A stretch of DNA of 64,000 nucleotides from an uncultured Pseudomonadota bacterium. GTDB taxonomy: Bacteria; Myxococcota_A; UBA796; SXON01. Positions 56,207 to 64,000 of this stretch are shown here, one piece after another. Position numbers and translations under genes: made by a program. The stretch covers positions 1 through 64,000 of the forward strand of contig CAIQVJ010000089.1 of NCBI GenBank assembly GCA_903875225.1. Direction: 5' to 3'. How positions within the stretch are numbered: the first letter of the stretch is position 1; each line of letters opens with the position of its first letter. Under the pieces are notes generated by a model. It searched no databases, was not told the DNA's origin, and saw only the letters and a program-made list of their open reading frames with translations.

Positions 56207-57202
56207 TCAATGCCGACGACGTGCAGGCATCGGAGGTCGCGCGCCCTGCGCTCCCCCTTCCCAGTGGATCGGCTCGCTCACCGCCTTTCCGGCCGTCCCC
56301 ACGCCGAGCAGCTCATCGCCCGCGAGCAGCAGCCACGCCTTCGCGTCGGGCACCGGCGGAGGCGGCACCTGGCCGGTCGTCTGGAAGCGGCGGGCCTCCA
56401 GGGCCGAGAGCGTGATCGCCGGCAGGTGCTTGAGCGCCTCGCGGGGCGAGACCAGGTAGGGCTTGAGGCCCGCGAACACGTCCTCCCGCGGCTTCCACGG
56501 GATCCGCTCGGCCTGGCGGCCCGGGCGCAGCACCTCGTGCCACGCCGGGTTGTCCGCGACGATCTCCGAGAGCCGCGACATCGGCAGGGCCTGCTCGATC
56601 CGGAAAGGCCCGGAGCCATCGCGCCGAAGCTCCTCGAGGTGGCCGACCGTCCCGAGCGCCTCGGCGACCTCCTCGGCGATCACGCGCGCATAGGTGCCCC
56701 GGGAGCAGCGGATCAGCACGCGGATGCGCGGCAACTCGAACGACAGGAGGTCCATCGAGTCGATGCGGATCGGGCGCGGCTCGGCCACCACGTCCTGGCC
56801 CTTCCGGGCGTACTCGTAGAGCGGCTTGCCCTTGATCTTGACCGCCGAGTACCGGGGCGGGCGCTGGAGCCGGGTGCCCACGAAGCTGGCGAGCGCACGC
56901 TCGACCTCTGCACGGGTGATGTGCGGCACGGGCTTCTCGGCGATCACGGTGCCGGTGGGGTCCCCGGTGTCGGTGAGCCGCCCGAGTGCGATCACGGCGT
57001 CGTACACCTTCTCGTTCTCGTCGAGGAACTGGATGAGGCGTGTGGCGCCGCCGAGCGCGAGCGGGAGCACGCCTGTGGCGAACGGATCCAGCGTGCCGGT
57101 GTGTCCCACCTTCAGCAGGCCGGTGACCGCCCGTGCGACCGCCACCACGTCGTGCGACGTGATGCCGGGCGGCTTGTCCATGACCAGGAAGCCGTCGGTC
57201 AT
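56207..57202 (-). CDS. truB: tRNA pseudouridine(55) synthase
   Basis: GFLVMDKPPGITSHDVVAVARAV, KVGHTGTLDPFATGVLPLALGGATR, CSRGTYARVIAEEVAEALG. Confidence 0.98.
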   Translation of the reverse strand: MTDGFLVMDKPPGITSHDVVAVARAVTGLLKVGHTGTLDPFATGVLPLALGGATRLIQFLDENEKVYDAVIALGRLTDTGDPTGTVIAEKPVPHITRAEVERALASFVGTRLQRPPRYSAVKIKGKPLYEYARKGQDVVAEPRPIRIDSMDLLSFELPRIRVLIRCSRGTYARVIAEEVAEALGTVGHLEELRRDGSGPFRIEQALPMSRLSEIVADNPAWHEVLRPGRQAERIPWKPREDVFAGLKPYLVSPREALKHLPAITLSALEARRFQTTGQVPPPPVPDAKAWLLLAGDELLGVGTAGKAVSEPIHWEGGAQGARPPMPARRRH

Positions 57203-57612
57203 CCGCCTGCCCCATCGGTGTCCGGTGCAGACGCCGTGCCCTCGTCCGGGATCGGTTCCTGGGAGTCCGCGCCCTTCGGCAGGTTGCTGAGCACATCGTC
57301 CATGTGCATCGCGTACTCGAGGTTCCGATCGATCTCGAAGCGCAGCTCAGGAGAGTGGCGCGTACCGATCGCGCGGCCGACGGGGCCACGCAGGTGCCTG
57401 GCGACCTGCTTCAACCCCTCGTGGATCTGCTTGCGATCTCCCATGCCGCCCATCGGGAGGTAGGAGATGTGCGCGACCGAGAGGTCGTCGTTCATCTTGA
57501 CCTCGGTCACGCTGATCACGCCTACGCGCGGATCCTTGACGTCGGTGAGCAGGAGGCGTGTGACCTCCTGCTGGATGGCAGACGCGATGCGCGCTGCCCT
57601 TCGATTTGCCAT
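57199..57612 (-). CDS. rbfA: 30S ribosome-binding factor A
   Basis: RRAARIASAIQQEVTRLLLTDVKDPRVGVISVTEVKMNDDLSVAHISYLP; overlaps truB. Confidence 0.95.
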   Translation of the reverse strand: MANRRAARIASAIQQEVTRLLLTDVKDPRVGVISVTEVKMNDDLSVAHISYLPMGGMGDRKQIHEGLKQVARHLRGPVGRAIGTRHSPELRFEIDRNLEYAMHMDDVLSNLPKGADSQEPIPDEGTASAPDTDGAGG

Positions 57613-57672
57613 GTGAGCTGCCTGTGGGTTGTGGGCTCTATGAGCTGTGCAGGGCAGGCGCGAGGCCCGCCC

Positions 57673-58464
57673 TCACGCACCCCGAAATACCGCCGAACGC
57701 TTCTGAAGGAACGCTGACATACCTTCCTTCTGATCGGCCGTCGAAAAGCAGAGTGAAAACAGATCACGCTCGAGCAGCAGGCCTGCGCGCAGGTCTGCGT
57801 CCGTCGCGGCGTTCACCGCCTGCTTGCACAGCCGGACCGCGACAGGACCCATCGCGCCGATCTGCTCCGCCAGGGCGATCGCGGCGTCGAGCACGGGCTG
57901 GTCGGCCGGCACGATCCGCAACGCGAGGCCGAGGGTGACGGCCTCTTCGGCCTTCACGTTGCGCCCGGTGAAGCAGAGCTCCGCAGCCTTCATCGCGCCG
58001 ATCCGGCGGACCAGGCGCTGCGTGCCGCCAAAGCCGGGGATCACGCCGAGCTTGACCTCGGGCTGTCCGAACACCGCGTTGGGCGCGGCGAGCACGAGAT
58101 CACAAGCGAGCGTGAGCTCACACCCACCGCCGAGGGCGAACCCGTTCACGGCTGCGATGACGGGCATCGGCAGCGCGCTCAGCCTGTCGAACACCCGCTG
58201 GCCGCGTTCTGCGAACGTGCGGGCGCCATCGACGTCGAGCGTGGACATCGCCGCGATGTCGGCGCCGGCCACGAAGGCCTTGGGGCCTGCTCCGGTGACG
58301 ATGAGCGCGAGCGCGCCCTCGAGCAGCGCCGTATCGGCCAGGATGGCCTCGAGGCCCTCGAGGACGTCGGCGTTCAACGCGTTGAGCGCTGCCGGGCGGT
58401 TGATGGTGACGACGACGACTGCGCCGCGGCGCTCGGCGAGCACCGCGTTCGGATCGGCGCTCAT
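57673..58464 (-). CDS. Enoyl-CoA hydratase
   Basis: [57 protein letters not shown]. Confidence 0.95.
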   Translation of the reverse strand: MSADPNAVLAERRGAVVVVTINRPAALNALNADVLEGLEAILADTALLEGALALIVTGAGPKAFVAGADIAAMSTLDVDGARTFAERGQRVFDRLSALPMPVIAAVNGFALGGGCELTLACDLVLAAPNAVFGQPEVKLGVIPGFGGTQRLVRRIGAMKAAELCFTGRNVKAEEAVTLGLALRIVPADQPVLDAAIALAEQIGAMGPVAVRLCKQAVNAATDADLRAGLLLERDLFSLCFSTADQKEGMSAFLQKRSAVFRGA

Positions 58465-59321
58465 GCTTTCGCCGGGTAGTTGTAGAACCCGCGCCCCGTC
58501 TTGCGACCGAGCCAGCCGGCCTCCACGTACTTGCGCAGGAGCGGCGACGGGCGGTACTTCGAGTCGCCGAGCCCGCCGTGCAGCACCTCCATGATCGCGA
58601 GGCAGGTGTCGAGCCCGATGAAGTCCGCCAGCGTGAGCGGGCCCATGGGCACGTTGGTGCCGAGCTTCATGGCCACGTCGATGTCCTCGACCGATCCGAT
58701 GCCTTCGTACAGCGCCTGCGCTGCCTCGTTGATGTAGGGCATGAGCACCCGGTTCACGATGAAGCCGGGCATGTCGCGCGCGAGCACGGTGGTCTTGCCC
58801 ATCTTCTCCGCGCACGCCTTGACCGCGGCGTACGTCTCGTCCGAGGTCGCCATGCCGCGGATGAGCTCGACCAACTGCATGAGAGGCACCGGGTTCATGA
58901 AGTGCATGCCGACCACGTCCGCCGGGCGGTTCGTGGCGCTGGCGATCTTCGTGATGGAGATGCTCGAGGTGTTCGAGGCGAGGATGGCGCCCGGCTTCGC
59001 GATGCGCGAGAGATCGCCGAAGATGCGGAGCTTGAGCTCGAGGTTCTCGCTGGCGGCCTCGACGATGAGGTCGGCATCGGAGTGCGCGTCGAGCGCGGTG
59101 CTCCACTGGATGCGGCCTTCGATGGCCGCGACGGCCTCTGCCGTCATCGTGCCCTTCTTGACCAGACGGCCGAGGGAGCTCGACACCGTGGACTTCCCGC
59201 GCTGAATCGCGGCCTCGTTCACGTCCGTGCACGTGACGTCGAAGCCGGCAGCCGCTGCCGTCTGCGCGATGCCGTTACCCATCTGGCCAGCACCAACCAC
59301 ACCGATACGAGAGATGCTCAT
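58461..59321 (-). CDS. 3-hydroxybutyryl/3-hydroxyacyl-CoA dehydrogenase
   Basis: [61 protein letters not shown]. Confidence 0.97.
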   Translation of the reverse strand: MSISRIGVVGAGQMGNGIAQTAAAAGFDVTCTDVNEAAIQRGKSTVSSSLGRLVKKGTMTAEAVAAIEGRIQWSTALDAHSDADLIVEAASENLELKLRIFGDLSRIAKPGAILASNTSSISITKIASATNRPADVVGMHFMNPVPLMQLVELIRGMATSDETYAAVKACAEKMGKTTVLARDMPGFIVNRVLMPYINEAAQALYEGIGSVEDIDVAMKLGTNVPMGPLTLADFIGLDTCLAIMEVLHGGLGDSKYRPSPLLRKYVEAGWLGRKTGRGFYNYPAKA

Positions 59322-59401
59322 GAGGGACTCCAAGGGGGGGGCGCGCCTAACCGGATCACGTCCCCGGCGCCCGGCCCCACGCATGGGCCGTTTGGCGGCG
59401 G

Positions 59402-59420
59402 CCGCGGGTTCGGCCCGCGG
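59402..59420 (-). terminator. GC hairpin (CCGCGGG-TTCGG-CCCGCGG) just past the minus-strand gene end
   Basis: 7-bp perfect stem, UUCG-like loop, no U tract. Confidence 0.4.
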
Positions 59421-59423
59421 GAG

Positions 59424-59822
59424 TCAGTCCCGGTTGTTCTGAGCGTACCAGGCCACCACTTCGGGATCCTGCTGGAAAAGCAGGGTGAGGATGCCGGGGA
59501 TCGTGGAGAACGTGTTGCACACGATCAACGTGCAGAGCTCCGCGATGGACGTGAGCTTCGGCGGCTTGATGCCCCGGGCGCCCGAAAGGATGCGGAACGC
59601 GCTGTACAGCTCCATGCACGCCACCGGGAACACGATGAACACCGGGCAGCAGAACACCAGGCCGATGCCAAACGTCCCGAGCGCGGCGATGCCGCCGTAC
59701 AGGGTCCAGAAGATCCCCCACCCGATGTTGGACAGGCCGCCGACGAGGTGCAACCACCCGATGGCCTTCACCTTGCCGGGCATCACCGTCAGATCCTTCG
59801 GCGGTGCCTCCAGTTCGTTCAC
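59424..59822 (-). CDS. Hypothetical membrane protein
   Basis: 3 TM segments (GWLHLVGGLSNIGWGIFWTLYGG...); GTG at 59822 overlapping the upstream TGA. Confidence 0.65.
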   Translation of the reverse strand: MNELEAPPKDLTVMPGKVKAIGWLHLVGGLSNIGWGIFWTLYGGIAALGTFGIGLVFCCPVFIVFPVACMELYSAFRILSGARGIKPPKLTSIAELCTLIVCNTFSTIPGILTLLFQQDPEVVAWYAQNNRD

Positions 59823-60010
59823 GCCGCCTTGCTCAGCTTCTTCGCGAGGCGCTTCTGGTTCAGGTGGTCGCCGATGACGAGCGTCCACAGGGCAGCGAGG
59901 CCCTGCCCGACGCCGGGCAGCAACAGGACGAAGCAGAACATGCAGCTGAAGCCGCCGAACACGACCAGGGGCATCAACACCATGTTGTACATCAGCGAGG
60001 TCGAATTCAT
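59819..60010 (-). CDS. Small membrane protein (about 63 aa)
   Basis: MNSTSLMYNMVLMPLVVFGGFSCMFCFVLLLPGVGQGLAALWTLVIG. Confidence 0.6.
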   Translation of the reverse strand: MNSTSLMYNMVLMPLVVFGGFSCMFCFVLLLPGVGQGLAALWTLVIGDHLNQKRLAKKLSKAA

Positions 60011-60078
60011 GGTCACTTCTCCAGCGGCACACGCTTAACTTGGCTCCCCGCCGCCGACAAGGCGAGGTAAGCAGCCGC

Positions 60079-60891
60079 ATGCCCGAGCTTCCCGAGGTCG
60101 AGTTCTGCCGCCGCGCGGTGCTGTGCTGGACGGCGGGGCGCCGCATCGCAGGGGTCCAGGTGCTGGACCCGAGGGTGGTCCGCGACAGTCGGACCGACCG
60201 CCCCTCCGCGGGCAGCCCTGCCGCGCTGGAACGGCTCGACCGGATCGCCCGGAGCGCACCGCTCGGCCTCGACCGCCACGGAAAAAGGCTGCTCTGGCGC
60301 TTCGAGGCGGGCAGCATCCTCTTGCACCTCGGCATGACCGGACGGTGGACGCGGGGGCCCTCGCCGTTTCCGAAGGTGCGCCTCCTGCTGGACGACGGTG
60401 CGGCCATCACCTTCCACGATCCGCGACTGCTCGGTGGGATCGTTCCGTTTTCCAGCCACGCCGAGGGCCAGCAGGCGCTCTCGCTCGGCCTCGGACCGGA
60501 CGCTCTCCGGGACCCGCTGCCTGCTCTGCCCGGGAGGCGCCCCATAAAGGTGGTGCTCATGGACCAGTCCGTGGTGGCGGGACTGGGCAACGTCCAGGCG
60601 ATGGAGGCGCTCTGGCGCGCAGGGCTGCACCCGCTCCAGCCCGCCGGGGGGCTCGGCCCTGTCGAGCATCGGCGCCTGGCGGACGCTGTGCAGGAGCAGC
60701 TCGCAGCCACCTTCACCCTGCTGGGCGACGGCCACGAGGTGGCGTACGTGGAGGAGCCGGGCGCTTCGAACCCGTTCCCGCTCTACCAGCGCGAGGGGGA
60801 GCCCTGCCCGCGCTGCTCCACGCCCATCGCGACGTTCCGGCAGGCCGGGCGAGGCACCTGGTGGTGTCCGGGCTGCCAGGGGACGCGATAG
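60079..60891 (+). CDS. mutM: Formamidopyrimidine-DNA glycosylase-family protein (Fpg/MutM)
   Basis: MPELPEVEFCRR, HGKRLLWRF, LHLGMTGRW, zinc finger CPRC...CPGC. Confidence 0.9.
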   Translation: MPELPEVEFCRRAVLCWTAGRRIAGVQVLDPRVVRDSRTDRPSAGSPAALERLDRIARSAPLGLDRHGKRLLWRFEAGSILLHLGMTGRWTRGPSPFPKVRLLLDDGAAITFHDPRLLGGIVPFSSHAEGQQALSLGLGPDALRDPLPALPGRRPIKVVLMDQSVVAGLGNVQAMEALWRAGLHPLQPAGGLGPVEHRRLADAVQEQLAATFTLLGDGHEVAYVEEPGASNPFPLYQREGEPCPRCSTPIATFRQAGRGTWWCPGCQGTR

Positions 60892-60900
60892 TCCCCGCAC

Positions 60901-61821
60901 GTGACCGAACCCTCCGAGTTGGCCGCCCTGATCGCAGACACCCTCGCGGTCTTCGAGTCGCTCCGTCGACAGGGCGTGGACGTACTCCCCGTGGGCGCGC
61001 TCGCCGGGCTGGGAGCCGCGCCCCCCGAGAGCGCACGCAGCCCTGAAGCCGGGGCCCCGCCCCCGCGCCCGCAGCTGCTCCACGTTCCGGCCCCGGCCCC
61101 GGCCCAGGTTTCCGCCCCCGTCCACGTTTCCTCCCCCGTCCACGTTCCCGCCCCGGCCCGCTTCCAGGACCCCTCCCCGGTCCGCGCGCCCTCCCCGCCC
61201 GTCCAGGCCGCGCCCCCTCCCGCGCCTGTCCCAGCCAGCGCCGACGGAGCCGCGGGCCTGTTCGGCTCGAAGTGGTCACGCGTGGCGGAGAGCCCGGATG
61301 TCGCCATCGCAGCCCTCCGCCGGGAGATCAGCGCGTGCACGGCGTGTGGTCGCTGCGAGACCCGCAGACAGGCGCTGCCGGGCGAGGGCCCCGCCCGCCC
61401 GCTGCTCATGATCGTGACCGATCCACCCGACGCGGAGGCGGACGCCTCGGGTCAGGTGCTCCATGGAGACGCCGCGACCATGCTGGAACGCATGCTGCTG
61501 AACGTGGTTCGCGTGGACCGGCGCGAGGTGCAGATCCTGCCCGTGGTCCGCTGCGCGGGGCCGGGCCCGCTGCAGGCCTCGGAGGTCGCGGCGTGTCGTC
61601 CATACCTCGATCGTCAGGTCACGCTCGCCCGGCCGCGTGCGGTGCTGGTGCTCGGGGAGCAGGCCCGGATCGCGCTCGGGCTCGAACGACACGGTGCCTG
61701 GGGCGAGGTGAACGGTGTGCCCGCGCTCTCCACGTTCCATCCAAGGTGGCTCCTGGCCAACCCGGGCGACAAGAAGGCGACCCTCGGCCACCTGCAGGAG
61801 CTGGCCCGCCGCGTGGGCTGA
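60901..61821 (+). CDS. Family-4 uracil-DNA-glycosylase-like protein with Pro/Ala/Val-rich N-terminus
   Basis: CTACGRCETRRQALPGEG Fe-S-type cysteines; VLVLGEQA, STFHPRWLL; motif A region altered (VTDPPDAE). Confidence 0.75.
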   Translation: MTEPSELAALIADTLAVFESLRRQGVDVLPVGALAGLGAAPPESARSPEAGAPPPRPQLLHVPAPAPAQVSAPVHVSSPVHVPAPARFQDPSPVRAPSPPVQAAPPPAPVPASADGAAGLFGSKWSRVAESPDVAIAALRREISACTACGRCETRRQALPGEGPARPLLMIVTDPPDAEADASGQVLHGDAATMLERMLLNVVRVDRREVQILPVVRCAGPGPLQASEVAACRPYLDRQVTLARPRAVLVLGEQARIALGLERHGAWGEVNGVPALSTFHPRWLLANPGDKKATLGHLQELARRVG

Positions 61822-61827
61822 TACCGC

Positions 61828-62520
61828 CTACGGCAGGATCCAGGCTCCACACCCGGTACACCGGTGCGCTTCCTTGCCGGACTCCGTGTCCAGCCAGACC
61901 TGCGGCGGCACGAACGTGGAGCACGCGCTGCACGTCTTTTCCACCACGTTCACGAGCGCGCGCTTCTTCTTGCGGCGCTGGTCGAAGTACTGGGGCTTGA
62001 GCTCGGGGTGGAGCTCCTCCCAGGCGGCCTCCCGGCGCGGGAGGATCTCTCCGAGCTCCTTTCGCAACGGAGCGTCCCGCGCGGCCAGCGCCGCCTTTCC
62101 CGCGGCGAGGTCGTCCAGGGCCTTCTTGCGCGCTCGTTCAGCGCTCTTCACCGCCTCGCCCGCGGCTTCGAGTGCGTCGAGGAGCTCGATCCCGGCGGTC
62201 TCCAACGTGTCGATCCGGGCGATCACGTTGGCCAACTGGCGTTCGGCGGCGGCGTAGTCCGGCGCGGTGCCCGTGTTGATCATCTCCCGCGTGGCGGCCC
62301 GTTTTTCGGTGTAGCTGTCCAGCTCCCGAGCGTTCACCCGCTCCGCGGTCTTCGCCGCGGCCAACGCCGCCTGTGCAGTGGCGAGCCCCGCGTCTGCGGC
62401 CGCAAGCGAGGCCTCTGCCGCCTTGATCACCCGGTTGAGCCCTTCGTGCTCCGCCTTGAGCGCATCGATGCGCACGTCACACTGCCAGACGTTGGAGATC
62501 GCGACGATATCAGGGTGCAT
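61828..62520 (-). CDS. Coiled-coil zinc-ribbon protein (C4-type)
   Basis: Long coiled coil, then CSACSTFVPPQ...HRCTGCGAWILP. Confidence 0.8.
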   Translation of the reverse strand: MHPDIVAISNVWQCDVRIDALKAEHEGLNRVIKAAEASLAAADAGLATAQAALAAAKTAERVNARELDSYTEKRAATREMINTGTAPDYAAAERQLANVIARIDTLETAGIELLDALEAAGEAVKSAERARKKALDDLAAGKAALAARDAPLRKELGEILPRREAAWEELHPELKPQYFDQRRKKKRALVNVVEKTCSACSTFVPPQVWLDTESGKEAHRCTGCGAWILP

Positions 62521-62526
62521 CCCGCC

Positions 62527-63834
62527 TCATAGCGCGATCCGCGAGCGTGGCGAGAGTCGTTTCAGCGTAGCGAGGAAGCCGGGGTAGCTGGTGTTCACGC
62601 ACTCGACCTCGCGCACCTGCATGCCGCAGGCGAGCCCGGCGATCGCAAAGGCCATGGCGATCCGGTGGTCGCCCTGGCTGTGCAGCTCCGCTGCCCGGGG
62701 GCCCCGCCCTCCGCGCCCGAAGATGCGCATGCCGTCCGACGTCGCGTCGGCCTCCACGCCCATGGCCCGCAGGCCGTCGACGACGACCGCGATCCGGTCG
62801 GACTCCTTCACGCGCAGCTCCGCAGCGTCGCGGATCACGGTCTCGCCCTCGGCGAACGCAGCCGCGACCGCCAGCACCGGGATCTCGTCGATGAGCCGCG
62901 GGATGAGCGCTCCGCTGATCAGCGTGCCACGGAGTCGCCCGCCTGCGTGCACGGTCACCGCTCCGGCGGGCTCCCCGCCGCTCCCCTCGCCCGGGTCCAG
63001 CCGCACGTCGGCCCCCATCGCGACCAGGGCGTCGAGGCAGCCGGTGCGCGTGGGGTTCAAGCCCACCCCCTCGACCGTCACGGATCGACCGAGCACCGCG
63101 GCGGCGACGAGCCAGAACGCGGCGCTCGAGATGTCACCCGGAACGGCGACGTCCACAGGCTCCAGCGGGCGTGCGGTGACCGTCGACGTCGTCCCCCTCA
63201 CCTCCAGTTGCGCCCCCATGCGCCCGAGCATGCGCTCGGTGTGGTCGCGCGACGGTGTGGGCTCCGTGTACCGGGTGGTGCCTTCTGCGCGCAACCCGGC
63301 CAGCAGCACGGCAGACTTGACCTGTGCGCTGGCGACCGTGGACGTCCAGTCGATCCCCCGCAGCGCCCCTGCCCCGATCGTCAGCGGCAGCGTCGCCCGC
63401 TCGCCCGTCACGAAGGTCGCGCCCATCGCGGTGAGCGGGGCGATCACCCGGGCCATGGGCCGCCGGGAGAGCGAGGCATCGCCGTGCAGCGTGGCCGACC
63501 GGCCCAACCCGGACAGCGCGCCGAGCAGCAGGCGTGCGGTCGTTCCCGAGTTCCCGCAGTCGATCTCGAGAGCGTGGCTCGTTCGCTCGCCCCCGCCCAG
63601 CGCCCACCCCTGCCCTGTCTGCTCGACGCTCGCGCCGAGCTGACGGCACGCCTGCAGGGTGCGCATCACGTCCTCGGCCTCGAGCAGCCCGCTGACCTGT
63701 GCGCGCCCGCCCGACTCGAGCACCGCCAACGTGTTGAACAGCAGCGCGCGGTGCGAGATGGACTTGTCGCCGGGCACGGAAATCCGGAGCGGCTCCGAAA
63801 CGGCCTCCGCGGGGGCGACGAGCCAGTCGCTCAC
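62527..63834 (-). CDS. aroA: 3-phosphoshikimate 1-carboxyvinyltransferase
   Basis: VPGDKSISHRALLF, DCGNSGTTARLLLG, LRVKESDRIAVVVDGLRAMG, GDHRIAMAFAIAGL. Confidence 0.97.
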   Translation of the reverse strand: MSDWLVAPAEAVSEPLRISVPGDKSISHRALLFNTLAVLESGGRAQVSGLLEAEDVMRTLQACRQLGASVEQTGQGWALGGGERTSHALEIDCGNSGTTARLLLGALSGLGRSATLHGDASLSRRPMARVIAPLTAMGATFVTGERATLPLTIGAGALRGIDWTSTVASAQVKSAVLLAGLRAEGTTRYTEPTPSRDHTERMLGRMGAQLEVRGTTSTVTARPLEPVDVAVPGDISSAAFWLVAAAVLGRSVTVEGVGLNPTRTGCLDALVAMGADVRLDPGEGSGGEPAGAVTVHAGGRLRGTLISGALIPRLIDEIPVLAVAAAFAEGETVIRDAAELRVKESDRIAVVVDGLRAMGVEADATSDGMRIFGRGGRGPRAAELHSQGDHRIAMAFAIAGLACGMQVREVECVNTSYPGFLATLKRLSPRSRIAL

Positions 63835-64000
63835 GGCGTGATCTCGAACGCTCCCAGGGCGCGGAACCGCTCGTACCTGTGCGCCTTCAGTGCCTCTGGC
63901 GAGAGCGCCGAGAGCTCACCGAGGTGCTGCTCCACGGCATCGCCCAGCCGCGTCACGGCGTCTGCCGTCGCCCGGTGCGCGCCCGCCACGGGCTCGGGCA
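63831..64000 (-). CDS. accA: Acetyl-CoA carboxylase carboxyltransferase alpha subunit, 3' end (truncated by the window)
   Basis: My translation: ...EPVAGAHRATADAVTRLGDAVEQHLGELSALSPEALKAHRYERFRALGAFEITP*; matches the AccA C-terminal pattern EP-GGAHR...RY-KFR-MG-F. Confidence 0.8.
   Translation of the reverse strand, partial: PEPVAGAHRATADAVTRLGDAVEQHLGELSALSPEALKAHRYERFRALGAFEITP

Overview
64-kb window of a high-GC chromosome, most likely Myxococcota/deltaproteobacterial (inference from MYXO-CTERM-like tails, Asp-Thr/Asp-Ala-rich lipoproteins and gene content). It carries about 65 densely packed genes, many with ATGA/GTGA stop-start overlaps. Recognisable housekeeping genes include hslO, birA, queA, rarA, trmL, nth, yraN, rplS, truB, rbfA, mutM, aroA and the 3' end of accA. 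There are also acyl-CoA metabolism genes and many exported proteins or lipoproteins of unknown function. I found no rRNA, tRNA, CRISPR, phage or transposase. The strongest non-coding signal is a chromosome dimer-resolution (dif/XerCD) site at 53350-53377 (ACTTCTGATAA-TGTATA-TTATGTCAAGT). It lies inside a 46-bp imperfect palindrome. Majority gene orientation switches there from + (left) to - (right), and by-eye GGGNAGGG (KOPS-like) octamers also switch polarity there, so this looks like the replication terminus. Other points of interest: an 85-bp tandem repeat at the left edge, a candidate three-way-junction RNA upstream of a secreted F5/8-like protein, a TGS1-like cap methyltransferase, translationally coupled secreted cassettes with MYXO-CTERM-like tails, and two overlooked small ORFs. 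All calls are from reading the sequence and the supplied translations. No database search was run.
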